Below, piece by piece: positions 25,501-39,000 of a stretch of DNA of 64,000 nucleotides; position 1 is the stretch's first letter; each line of letters begins with the position of its first letter. The notes under the pieces were generated by a model. The model searched no databases and was not told the origin of the DNA. It was given only the letters and a program-made list of their open reading frames with translations. Location: NCBI GenBank assembly GCA_008711295.1, contig VUYV01000062.1:1021309-1085308 (forward strand), written 5' to 3'. The translations under genes were made by a program, and so were the position numbers. The stretch is from Anarhynchus alexandrinus (Eukaryota; Chordata; Aves; Charadriiformes; Charadriidae).

Positions 25501-28500
25501 ATCACCGTGTGCGTGATTGAGAACAGTTCTGTCCTTGCTGCACACTGCCCAGCATTCACCCCTACTTGACTCACGGGCACAGATTTTTCAGTCGTGGGTG
25601 TAGAGAAGAACTTTATTTCGTTGGATAAATAAGTAACTCTGCTCTAACCCACCTTGAACTGGATGGTCTGTGTGGCATCATGAGTTACTAAACAAAGAAT
25701 TAAAAATACAAGCAGCGAAGAAGCTGTACTGTGGATCTGACTGTTACACATTGTTGGCTTGCTTTTGTTATTTACATCAATTCAAATACAGAGTAAAGGG
25801 TTGAGAGAAAAGAATATCTTTAAACAATTTTTCAGTTATGATCTAAGTCCATTTTCAAATGTTTATGTTCAAGAAATACTTCGGAAGACTAGAGAAAACT
25901 AGATTTGAGAGGTAAATCAAACAGGTAAATTTTTAAAAGGAAAAAATGCATTGTTCCTTCCTCAGGTCAAACTGTCCCTTGACCACATGACCTTATACAT
26001 GAGAAAAAGTGAATAAATGGAAGAGAGAAGGTGATAAAGCTTGATATTTTGCTTTCTCCAGTAAATTTTAGAGGAGATTCTGATTCCTTGATTATAAGTA
26101 ATCTATACCCTGTTCCACAAAGTTTCCCACAGCAGTCACAGAGTGGAACAACTCATGGACTTAGGTGTTAACAGCATAAAATTTCAAAATTCGGCCAGAT
26201 TCATCATGAAAGAAGAATTTATAAAGAGTATAGCTACAGCAGTCATTCATGTGTTCATAACACATCTGGAGCAAGCACCTGAAATCTCTGTGAGGTCTGG
26301 GGATATGGCATCATAGTTCCAGCAAGTCCATGGCACACCCTTTGATGCACAATGGATGTGGGCAAACATGCATAGAAATTCTGGCTCAAGAGTCCAGAAT
26401 TCTGAAATTCTTTCAGAGTGCACAAAACAGCTGCATTTTATGGGGAAACCACTAGGGATTTTTGCCACTTTGGTCACAAGCTGTTGCCTCTGCTGCACTG
26501 TACACTGTAGCTTTGGTCCATCCACCTATTACATATGTATTTTACTGGGTGCATAGTCATAAAGAGAACTATTATCCCATTGTGCTTAAGTGCTGAACGG
26601 CAGCTGTGTTAATAGAAATGTATCATCATGTCATTATTAAATATTTATATTGTTGTATCCCCAAGAGACCAATCCTGTCAGGTTTTCTCTGTTAAATTTT
26701 CAACGAACGATAGTCCCTGACAAGCTGACATGAGTCTGTGAATGCGCAGGAATTGACACAAGCTTCCTGTGTTTCCAGAGGAAAGGTGTAAATCCTGCCC
26801 AGGATGCTTGTTTAGCAATGAGATCCCTTCTGGAGATGAAACAGGCACTCCTGAGATAACCTCTGCCAGTAGCAGGGCAAAGAGGGAAAACCTGATGAGC
26901 CAAAAGCATTTCCAAAGGCAAGAAGTAGCAATCCTGTCCCTTAGGACAGGTTAGGAGGCAGGAGAAGAAAATAAGCAGAATGGGGAAAGACCAGCTCATT
27001 ATTTGAAAATTATAGCCCAATTTTTATATGTTTCTTCAAACGAAGTTCTGAGCCTAGCAAAATTATCCGTCATTAATGAACACGCCTGAGCTGGCTGTTC
27101 AGGACCAGCCTGCAGCAGCAGACCCAGCGCTGCCCCGGGCGAGAGCTGTGCTGCAGAAGCCGAGCTCTCCTCCTTGCCTGGTGGAAAGTCCCTTGCTTGT
27201 CTATTACAGCAGGAAATGTTTTGAAACCTGAACAATGCAGGAGATCTGAGGGCAGACAGCACAGATAATGAAAAGAAAAAAGAACTATTACTTGGAAATG
27301 ATTGTTGCTTTGTCACTTTTCCTTAATTTCCTCAGTAACTGGTAGAAACCGTTCCTTAGAAAATGTTTAGGAAATAACATCCATAACACCATTTCCCTGC
27401 CTCAGTCTTAGCCATTGTTTCCATCCTTTTACTTTTGATGACAGGTGAGTTTCAATTGTAGTCCTTTTTATGAATACTCAGTGTATAAATTATGCAGATT
27501 AAAGTCTCTAATTTCAGAGTAAATTTCAAAGATTCTGCTCACCTTGAGATGTGTAACAACTGCATAACACTTTTATTTAGTTCTTCAAAGCCTTTATGAT
27601 CAAAATTTTTGTTTTAAATAATGCCCATGAAATCCCTGCATTCACTTATGAAAGCAGAAGCTGGAAGAATTAAATAACAAGGTTTAATCTTCAGTTAATT
27701 GGTTAAACTCGGGTAAATAATACTGATGTTCACACTGTAACATGCAATTTGAAAGGAAAACTGGGTTTTGTAGTTTTTAATTGAATACGGTCCATGGCTA
27801 GAACAAACTGGCCAGGAGGCAGACCTTCAGCTGGTGCAAAGTATTTTTGAAGTCAATGCAGCAAAAGCAATGTACATCAAAAAAGAACTACAGTGTTATC
27901 AAGGCTCTGATTCTGCAAACAGCTCTTTGTTGATCCACACTGAAATCGAGGGAGCTGCATGTGGGGGACAAGGATTCGGCTGTTTGGATTTTCAGGCTCA
28001 GGGCTCAAGGTTGGGAAATAATTTCCTGCATTGCCATTTTCCTTTTTGAACCTTCCCTGGCTGTTTGGTACCAAATTCATTGGCATGCTTCTCTGCAATA
28101 TAATGAAATAAACTTTCCATTCTACAAACAGTTTTTTAGATTTCAAATACACTTCTTGTTGGCATGAAAGAGAGCTCTCAAAATCACAAACTCTATACCA
28201 GAATAGCAAATACTTCCCCAGTACATAGAAGACCAGCTTTCAATGGATACTTAATTTACGTAAAATGAACCACCTTGACCAGGAGCAATTGAACAAGGCT
28301 CTGTAGTAGTCCGTTGCCTGATGGCTAGGTAACACGGTAAGGATGCGAAAGGTATGTATTTGTGTGTCTGGTTAAATCAGGCAGAGGCATCTGAACAGCA
28401 GTTTCCTGCATTTCTTGCATGAGTTGCCCCAACTACTGAGCTGCTGGCCACAATGGTGCAGGCAAAGGCCTCGCTCAATTTCGACCTTGTAAAAATCAGT

Positions 28501-31500
28501 ATTTTGGCTCCTACAAAATAGCTTTGCCTTTGAAATTTGATGCCTTCCAATGACATGCCATTTATTGGAGCATTCCCAGGTAACCTGATTTGCATGTTTT
28601 GAAATTAAGCCCCAAAATGTTAAGATGGCACCAAAACAGAGATATATGAAATTATCTTGAAAATCACTCGTACCTCCCTATTTGTGTTGCATGACAATTA
28701 AATAGCTGAAGGTCGGCTGCAGTCTTACAGCTATTAGGCCTGGATTTCTGTGCGTCACAAGCCTTTTCACAAGAACCTGACAAATCTCTCTCATTAATAA
28801 CAAATGACAATCTCGCTGGTGCTACAATGCATGTTACATTTAATCAATTTGCTATTTGTATTCATTATGTACATCTCCTATTTTGAGTCATGAAAAATTG
28901 AAAAGTAATTACAACATGGAAGAGCATCATGGATAACAAATGAGGTAAGACGAGAAAAAGTACTATTAATTGGTCAGTTGTGCTTGTCAGTACATTTAAA
29001 GTAATTAAGGCAGGGAATGAGATAAGACAATTGTATGCCTTTGAAATAAAACAGAGCATCAGGACAACCACTGGTAGGGTACCCTGGTTATGACAAAAAT
29101 TCAATCATCTAAACATGTACGGTGTTAAGAAGAGCTTTAAAAAGCTGTTTAACTACAGCTTTTACTCAAAGAAGTCAAAGCAACTTCCCTGAGTGAAATG
29201 TAATTGTAATGCCTGGTAGCACGACCACGCTATAAATAAGACTGTCAGCATCTCCATTATAGCCCCCACTGCCAGGGGCTGCTAACTCATCTCTTTTACA
29301 TTTCAACAGCCTCGAAGAGGGCAAACAAATTAGTGACTCAGTTGTCTATTTCTGTACTAAAAAAGAAAGAACAAGTTAAACTGTTCTTATTCAAGAGAAT
29401 ATCACAGTGCTGACAAATTTTTAGGATTTTACTGTGAACCAGGGCTTAACATAAGTATTACCTTAAAAAAAGGAAGTGGAGGAAACTGTGTCTCTCTATG
29501 AGACAGAGATAGGCTGATGCCATTTTGCACCTTGGTAAGACCCTGAAAAGTGGAACAGCCACACCATCTGCATTTAATGAACAGCTGCTGAGTACTTCTA
29601 CCTGTTAGCTTATAAGTGTTTCACCAAACGTATTAGTCCACATTACTTCTGTTGCTGGCATACATAAACACAGAAGAACAGAAGGCCACATTCAGAAACA
29701 ATGAATGTGCCTAATTTAAGCTTGAACAGAACTTTTTGGAACTTACATGTCCACAGCCAACGTGGCAGTCCTGGGAAGTCCTGTGCCCCACCGTTTCCTC
29801 TGGGCTGCTGAGGTACGTAACTCTCTGTGCTCCAGAGTTTCAGCTAGGATCAAACTGAGCAGTATGCTCGCATTTGGACCCAATCAGTACAAGCAGCAAG
29901 CAGCCCAGGGGCTAGTCCTAGTAAACACACTTGATTTGGCTTCTTAAAAAATGCAATTATGGACGGTACTTCAAATTAAAATGACTAACACCTAAGACAG
30001 CTCAGAAGAGGAGTGTGAAGACTGGGCTGGTCACAGGCAGTATTCTGTGTCAGCATGGTAGATGTTCCTGAAAAAGAAAAAAAAAAGAATCTGGAATTAA
30101 AATTCATACATCACATTCTTAACAACTACTTCTTGTGCTTCAGAATTAAAATTCATCCTTATAATCATGCTTTAGGAGAGGCAGTGGTCAGGGGTTCCTG
30201 CTATGCAGAGTCACAAGTGTAAACTTTAGACCATTTCTGCTGAAAAGGGTAGCTTTAAGGTTGAATTCAAACAGAAAACAGAGTAAAGACATAAGAACAG
30301 AAAAAGCCATGGCTGACAATCACTTTCTTGAGAAAGAGAACCACAGTGACAAGGGAGGGCAAAAGTGCTGAGGAAGGTGATGACTGTATTGCTGTGACAT
30401 CTGGGAAGTAGAGTTTGGTCATAAAAAACTGCCCAGCATTAGCAATTATAGTAGCTTTTCTTTGACATTGCCCCTGAAGTTTAGAGGGAATATCATTGAT
30501 TTCATAATGAAAGCTATTCATTTTTGCAAAGGTTTATTGTAAAGTGTCATGAGGAAAGGCATCCTCAAGACACTAAGAAATATAATGAAAAACCTGCAAA
30601 AAGGTGTAAAGAATTCTAAATCACTGCATTGTCTAGATATTAATGTAAGTAGGTACTAAATGCACAGACTGATTAATGCTTCTTTCCCCTTAAGGAAGAA
30701 GAATTACTAAAACACTATTTAAAGAAATGCAGGAGTGAATAAAACCAGTACTAGCAGCATAGTGATTACATGGGAAACAAGACACAGTAAAGCTAATGTG
30801 CTTTCTCAGATAGGATTTGATCTAGAAATTGACAGCTTAAGCTATTCAACTGGGCAATGTGAAGTCTTCATTACCTTCACATAAAGCATTTTTTTATCAC
30901 TTAAGTACCTTGCAAGGTCTCTGTGTGTGTGTATACACTGTATAGTCTATTCCCCATCAGCAGTGGGGTGTGAAAACTCTTGACTTATATCATTCTAGAA
31001 AAGAGTTTCAGCTTATCAGGGACCTTTTTTTAACTTCAAAAGGATTGCAACTGTTTATTTGTCACCCTCCTGTAGTCAACAAAAATCTTAGGGTTTTGTG
31101 AAATCATAGAAGTATGAGCTTTTTGAAGAAGAGACTACATGTGTATGTCTACTCTGAAGACCCTCTCAAGGAGAACAAGGATGTCTGTATCCCAGATACA
31201 GAGTCCTGTAAATAAGGCTTCAGACATTTCATTGGTATAAACAAAAGAGTGAAGGCAAAGCTAAAAGAGAAATTGATATACAGGACAGGATTTTCTAGAC
31301 TGGTGTGAACTTCAAATGGAAAGAGAAGAGGTTTTGGTGTTTTATAGGACACGTCCCAGTCAGCTTCAGCACGATAAAACATGCTGGCTCCCAGCACTTC
31401 ATAGTGTTTGCTTGGCCAACAAGACCTTGATCCCTGTTCTGCTTGTCAGACTGCTGCATCGGTGCAGACCCTGCTGTGGCTCTCTGCAGGCACAGCAGTC

Positions 31501-33370
31501 TCCCAGCTTGTAGGGCTGGGGTTGAAGTAGGGATAAATTATATCCAAATGCATAACAGATAATCCAAGTATTACAAACATTAGGGGATGTAATTATGTAA
31601 CTTAGGACCATGCATCCAGATTCCCAGATTTATTAATACATTGTAGGTCCTGTGTTTATTTGGAAGGAAAATTATATATCAAGCACTCTGAGTAGTGGTA
31701 TGTACTCAATTTCTATTGACTCACAGCTGGTTGGAAGTAATTATATGATTTCTCAATAAGCATCAGAAGTCAGCCATAAAGTTCAATTATTTTGACATAA
31801 GAGATCAATAACAGGAATCTGAAGCAATTAAAGGCCCATGATTCAGAAGCTGCTTGGCTAAAAATGATCACGGGGTGAATCAGTCCCTGACTACTGCTAA
31901 AAGTTCAATCGGCAGTGTGGTTCTTCACATCAAAGCACACGTAATCAATGGTTTATGCTATTAACATAAGCTGTTACTACTTTGCATTTCCAGAGCACAA
32001 CTCGCACCATGGGCTGCATCCTGGGCTGAACACATCCTTTCCCACAGTAACTCTGAATGTAATATTGAAATCTGCCATCATTCATATCTGTTGAAAGCAC
32101 AGAGATAACAGCGTACATTCACTTCTTTTTTAAATCAGCATCAACACACTGTCTTGCACATTAAATATTGATCAAACTTATGAATCAACAAATTTCGTCA
32201 CTGAAGCAAACAGAAGGCAGTACTGGGATGCCCACTGTCAGGGCCAGTCCCGAGCAACTGCGCTGGACACTCTTCCAAAGTGCTCCCGATGCCCTTCCCC
32301 TCCCAGACAGTGGACTGGCAGCAAGCTCTGCCGGCACAACTCAGCCGTGGGGCCAAGTCGTTACCATGTGCTTCCTAGCTCCACACCACGCTGCCTCCTG
32401 CCCACTATCCCAAAGTGACACTGCCAATACCTAAAAGTGTCAATAATAGAGAGGTACCACATCTCTCTAATGATTGCCTTGTTCCTGGTGTCTTCTCCCA
32501 GTTCCTTTGCTGTAATAAGCAGGCAGCTGGCACTAAACACCAATGTTTTTTCCTGGCTATGATAATGATTTGACATAAAAGATAATGTTAGACACAGTCA
32601 GGTACAGATGTGACTTTGGCAGTTTCCTTCCTTTCCCATTTCCTTCTGCTGTCTTTGAAACAAGTCTACAGCATACAAAAATGAGCAATGAAGTATTGCT
32701 GCTCTATATTTTGTTTTATTTACTAGTGCTGCTACATCTGGACAGACATTGATTGTTGTTTCATCTAAACGGGCCCAAACAGGGTTCACCATTAGGAAAC
32801 AGAGACACTTCCACCTTCACATTGCAATCATTACATTCCAAGAGTGTGGAGGACAGTTCTGGAGGACAACACATTAGTCTATGATGTAAAAAAAAAAAAA
32901 AAAGTAAAAATATGTGTAATTTAGGCTCCAACATTTGGAGCTTAGGGTCACAGCCTAGGCTGTTCAGTAATGTATTAAATAGCAGACAGTGTATCTAACA
33001 ATTTGACTAAGCAAACCATAAGGCTATGCTCAAAATGCATTGCTCTCTATTTGCAAATGACTTATTCAACTAAGTAAAAAAATACAAACCAAACAAAAAA
33101 AACCCCATCAAACTCCCAAACCTAAGAAGGATTTATTTTAGTAGGTTCAATAGTTTAGATGTTGTTTACCTTAGAGATGAACATGTACGCAGTCCTTGTG
33201 CAGATAATTAAGAATTTTTCTGTGTCCCTCTATCACTGATGGTAAACAGAGACCATGACTGCAAAAAGACAAAACAAAAACCTTTCACTTTTTTCTGACT
33301 TTCTATTCTAATTCAACAGTCAAAATATTGTTATTTTAAACAGTTTAACCAATACTAGAACGGGTTAAAA
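19531..33370. other. Intergenic region, no gene recognised
   Basis: AT-rich unique sequence. An A/C-rich low-complexity run (A tract then AAC-type units) lies at 20360-20416. Slightly GC-richer patches at 21490-21600 and 27080-27190 hold short frames without recognisable domains. A self-complementary 14-mer GAATTAAAATTCAT occurs near 30094 and again near 30142. No exon, RNA gene or transposon recognised. Confidence 0.55.
20360..20416. repeat. A/C-rich low-complexity tract
   Basis: A homopolymeric A run grading into AAC/AAAC units. It may be a decayed poly(A)-like or microsatellite tract; no element body is recognisable next to it. Confidence 0.7.
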
Positions 33371-33373
33371 ACT

Positions 33374-33394
33374 GGGGGGGGTAGGGGGGTGGGG
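33374..33394 (+). other. Potential G-quadruplex tract
   Basis: Runs of eight, six and four G separated by TA and T. The eight-G run can be split to supply the fourth G-track, so an intramolecular quadruplex is possible on the plus strand. It stands alone in AT-rich intergenic DNA. Confidence 0.55.
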
Positions 33395-35779
33395 TAGTAA
33401 TGGAAATATTGTTTTTATTTTTTTCTCCACCAACAGCCAAAACTTTCACATTTTATTTCCAAATCCATAATTTTTTTACCAGCTTTGCTCACCAAAAAAA
33501 GCCACCTTAAAAGCAAAACAGACTCATGCCACTGAGAAGTGTTAAAGAGCACCCTTCAAGTTTCTTGGACAGCTGACTATTAAGAAACCAGAGCTTTCTT
33601 TAGAAGTAACCAGAAAGACTGTGTATTGACAAACACTTGAGAAGCATAGCCTATAGGAAAAATAACATCTCATATCTTTTAAGCTTTGCATCTAATACTG
33701 TTTTATATCCTTAAGAGCTACAAATGAAGTTGTTGATTATCATCAGTATCATCACAATACCAGCGTGGTTTTAATCAGTCCTCATAATAGCACACGTCCA
33801 ATTTCCAAGTGTGGGTTCATTAATGGAACAGAAAGATCCCAACTTGTTCGGACCATTCAAACCATGCTTTAAAGCAGCATGCCTATGTGCCGGTTGTGCT
33901 ATGTTGGGACTTCTCTAATTAGAGCTTTGCAAATGGGGCTCCTTGTTATTCTCCGATGAGTTGCTTCTGTAAGCTACTGCCTGTGTGTGCGTGCAAGGTC
34001 ACAGCAACAGCTACTTGTCTCTTTTGAGCAAAGCTTGTTCCAGTGATCAAGCTTGCTTGGAAACTCCCAAGCCCGTTAAAGCACGCCAGCAACTCAAGCG
34101 GCCAGCCAGTTCTTCAAAGGAATCTCCCAGCTCTTGGCATTACTTGTATCCTTTGTCCAGGGACAGAACATTTGTTTCTTGAAACTGGAGCAACCAGCGT
34201 AACTCGGCAGCCAAACCAGGTCGCGCTGCCTGGACTCCTTCCTGGCACCTCTGCCGCCTGCTTCCACGCCAAGGCTCATCTGGTCCCTGCATGAGGCTTT
34301 CCAAAAACGAACTCCTTTCTGGCCTCTCCCCAAAGAGCCACTCGCTCCTAAGCCTTCCCTGACCACTGGGACACCAATAAGGCAGCAGAAATGAGACTCA
34401 GACCATCTCTCTTAAAGGGAGGTAACATCTCCTGCCACTTGACACTAGTATGCAGGTTTAGCGCTATCCTGTGTTTTCTGCCATGGTTTTTGCTATTTCA
34501 TAAATATTCACGTGTATTTTATTTGTGGGTTTTGGTTAATTTGTAAAATTTGAGGTGAAGTTATTCTACTGTTTCCTTTCTCAGGCTCTGTGGAAGGCAT
34601 CTGTGCCATTCTGCTTGTGTGAGCACTGACAAATCCATCCCCCGAGAGACAACTAATTAGTCACAGGGAGGCTTAAGTCTCATTCCTAAGGAAGGAGGTA
34701 ATGTCATGGTGGCAAAACCTGTCGCCTTTGCCTGACCAACCTGAAGAGAGAAAGACTGCTACCACACAGTCCAATCCAGTTGTGTGACAGGGGAAAGGAT
34801 ACCGACTTATCTAGGGTGGAAAATGTAATAATCTAAAAATATTCAAAGAGAAATCATCTCCAAGCAGTGCTAACATTTTCACAGGCAGCTCTCTCTTCCA
34901 GTGCCACAAATGAATCAGAGTATCAGCAACTAAGTGACGGGCAGTTATTTAATGAGTTAATCTCATTAGGATATTTGAACTCTCAGAAGAGGCTCAAACC
35001 ATTAGCTACGTGAGAGCTTTGAAATGAGCCTTTCAAAAGGACTATAAGAATATATTAAAAAGTGGTTAATACGCCGTGGACTTTACCAGGGTTCCCCTCT
35101 GGACCAGGCTGCCTGGCAGGAGGAGGAGCACAAGGTCTTTACTGGTGAGCTTCTCCACAAGCCCTGCAGCCACATAGCTAATGGGCCCCAGTCACCCCTA
35201 CTGGTAACATCACTACCAGTTTGGATTCCTGTTGTTTCTAAGGTTAACTTTGCTATTCTGTGCAATTTCACCTTGCTTCCCAATTTTGAATCCTATGGCT
35301 TTACCTGATCTGGGTAGTTAAACCTGGACTAGTCTTACTTTGCATATAAGACACCCCTCACCCCCCCATAATAATAGTTTTAACTTAAAAGTTACTTAAC
35401 CTCACATTCTCCACAGTGATGGTATCCCCTCTATTTCCTTCTTTTTTTTTAACTTGAATTTAATTAACATAAACCTAGATTGTGATTAACTAAATTAAGA
35501 AGAACAGCAGAGTCTCATCTAGAACAACATAATGTCATTACTTTGATTTCAGTGGAATACCACAGCTTACACCTCTGGAATTTACATTGTATAACTGGTT
35601 TCTGCTCTTTATATTTACTTATATTAGCTTCAGCAGAATTATTCACATCAATAAAGTGAACAGTATTTGACCCTATAACATTAAATGAAAGGCATTAATA
35701 GAAAAACCTAGAGAATATCTTCCAGCAATAATTAGAACTCAGGGCAGAATAATTTTTTCTATCATCATAAATCACAATG

Positions 35780-36060
35780 GAATGTGGCTACCTAATGTCT
35801 GATTATTCAGATCTGCTCCATTAAAGCAGTCAAGAAATGTCCACCACTTAATTGCTAATGCTAATTGCCTTTAGACTATGGTTTAAAAGCAGTGATATGA
35901 AAGCTTCATATTGTTTAGAGTATTGTAAAATGTAACTGTTAAGTAATGCATTTTCAAGAGTTTAAGGAACATTATTAAAGTTCATTTCCGTGCTGCAGCT
36001 GCAGGAGTTGGAATTATGAAAGTGAAGAAGCTGTAAAATTGAAAAGGTCAGGAATGACAT
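35780..36060. promoter_or_regulatory. Candidate conserved regulatory element
   Basis: Dense homeodomain-type cores (CTTAATTGCTAATGCTAATTG near 35846-35866 is the best cluster), a CTGATTATTCAG palindrome-like string near 35799, and TGCAGCTGCAG at the end of the patch (an E-box). Composition is typical of conserved non-coding elements. Untested. Confidence 0.3.
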
Positions 36061-39000
36061 TCATCTATTCCAGCTGTCAAATCAAGGGAATGTTAACAAA
36101 ACTAGTCTCTGGTAGAAAAGCTAATTGTCTACTCGTATTTTGGCTGCCCCAATACATGTACTCTACTGTGGCTAATCTATAGGAAAGACCACACTGGAAC
36201 AGCACATAATTTTTTGAACAGGCCTCTTGTAAATGAATGAACCTCATCTCCCTAAATAAGCAAGCTCTAATGATTCTATAAGCCCAATTAGTCCGCACAG
36301 CAGCCAAATGTTTCAAGTCAGTGTTTAAAGAAAACAGTATGCGAATGAAGTTCATATACTCCTGGAAGCAGAGTTAGTTTTCAGAGTACAGGGAAAACTT
36401 TAAATTTTACTCTAATGTTGTATTCTTGCAAGGAGCATTTCTAAAATGTCTCATACCAAAGCACGTTAATGTATAACAACATATAGAAAAATTTCTGTCA
36501 CAGACCAAATCTTTTGTAGATGTGCTGGATTTAATGATCCTACAGTGTGAAGGACCTTCTCTTCAACAGTCCATTCCCACGAGGCGAGACAGTGCACACG
36601 TAACACACCTACACACAGATCATCAGTGCAGACCGAGTCTAGGACATTTGTTACTGAACGACAGACCCTAGCCACGTGCAGGGAGAGCCCTCAGCAAGGA
36701 ACAGCGAGAGACTTGTGCTTTTTATGATGCACCAAATTCTGTCTTACACAGAGAATGACACTCCTCAGCAACCGAGGCCAAAGAAAGTGGCCCCAGATCT
36801 GTAGCATGCCACACATTTAAGGGAATCCGGTGCTTAATCTACAACATTTTATTGCAAACCCCTCTGGCTATTTTCTATTGCTCTCTGGTATTGTGTTTTC
36901 ACCCTATATGCTGCAGGTGTTACCAGAGGTCTACACATACAATTTGAACAACACATTGCTGACACTCAGTGTGAAGACTGTATTCCCATAACACATATAT
37001 ATGCCACCTCAAATTTTGATTTGTCCTATGTTATGTAATACAGATGTGACAGAAACAATCCAACTTGACCTATGACAACATAATATAAGGGCAGTATGTA
37101 GCTTTCTGGGTAATGTTTTAAAAATCTTTCTGTTATTTGACTTTTTTCCTATGGAAAAGTATTGCAAAGCTAGAAGCAATACTAACAATTCATGAAATAT
37201 TCAGGTGTACAGTTGCAATCCTTTAATAAATGGAAGTGACCTTCAAAACAGACATGCCAAAGATTAAGAGAACTTCTCAAAAGATGGCATTTGTCACTAA
37301 TCAATGACTTGAAGAACTTACACTCTTCCTAGAAATGAATACAAAAAAGACCTTTCAGAGCTATATCACTTTAAAAGCAAATCATTCACAAAACCCACAT
37401 AAAAGAACATTAATGAGATAACAAAACAACAGAACAAAATATCAAACAAGCAAATTGAAAGGATAAATCCCCTTGTGCCTATCAGTACCTATGTCCATAT
37501 CTAGAGTGCTGGAGAGCCATCCGCACATCCACCTGCTGTTCCCTTGGGCTGGATGATGCTATCAGCATTAATTACATTTCTTTGATTGCGATATTGTACG
37601 TCAAAATATTTATAACACTTTACAAATGGATTTCCTTTTTCATAGTTACACAGATATCTTGGCTCTAACTGGGTCACTGTATTGGAACAGATGTAATCTC
37701 AGCAGAATACTGGGAGAAATCTGGGCTACGTTAATGACTGATCCAATTACAGCGGAAATCTCTAGAAAACCCAGATTTATTAAGAACCAGGAGACAATTA
37801 CAATGTATTTCTAGGGACGACCAGATGGACAAGCCAGTCTCAAACTCTTTAAGGGAGCTGGAGCTGAACAAGCAGTGCCTATGCCATTACCTATGTAGCT
37901 GGAAAAATTCCCATTCTGAGGATATGATGAAAAAGCCGGAGACTCACTGCAGACACCTGGGGGAACTGGATCTCAATACAACCTATCTCAGGAAGCAGCA
38001 GGGCTCACACGCTGCTCTGGAGACAGGGTGACAGAGGAAAAGGCGTTCAGGAGAGAATGGCAGAGCAGGAATCAAGATACCCCAGGCAGCTTTTTGTCCA
38101 AGCAGAGTATTTACACAAAAGAGCTCCTTATGATTTAATATTGGGTCCTCTTGAAAAGCTACATTTTCTCTCCTGAATAGGAAATAAATGCCACCTTCCA
38201 AGTAGCAATCTGATCCCATGCTTAAGCAAACCCAGCAATCCTCACAGATTTGCACCCAGAAAAAGAGAGTGAAAAATACTTGAGAAATCTGAGTATAAAC
38301 AGCTCCTTTTACTACTCCAAAGGCAGGTTAATTTTCACAGCATCCTCTGTGATCTCGCTAACACGCTTCATCAGAGGGACCTGCCCCTGCCTCTAGTAAA
38401 ACTGCATCTGTGAGTACTCCCATTAAGGTAATTTGGATCTAAGAGAACGTCTGTAGTTAAACATTTAGTTAATTAGGAATTTTGCTGAATCAAGGTCTTT
38501 TTTCAGCTAAATATTTTACCTGAGAAGATATATTAAAACAGTAGAAAATAGTATTTCTCATCTATAGAACTTCCTGCCAGCTCCAAGCTAGTAAATATTT
38601 ACATTTCAGCCACTCTGATAGCTAATGTGACCTTTCTGTTGTACACTTTACACCTGTGCTCTATTTTACTTTCATTGTTAACATTCTTTCTGGTCCATCT
38701 TACATTAACAAGCGGTATTTAAATATATGCAAATTTCATATTTTAGCTGATGTTTTAGGAACATTTTTAAGGTCACCCTGTTTGATCTATCACACAGACA
38801 TAGGAAATTTATGCACCATATATCCTATCTCTACTTGTTTTTTACCTACATCTGTCTTCTCTGATTGCATTTGAATGGGCTTATTTTCTATTTTAAATAA
38901 AAGATTTATGCCTTAGCTGTCAGTTTGCCTTTATTTGAAAATTTAATTTTGTTTCTAGAAATCTAGATTAACTTATTAGATTTAACTGTCCCTTGTGCAC

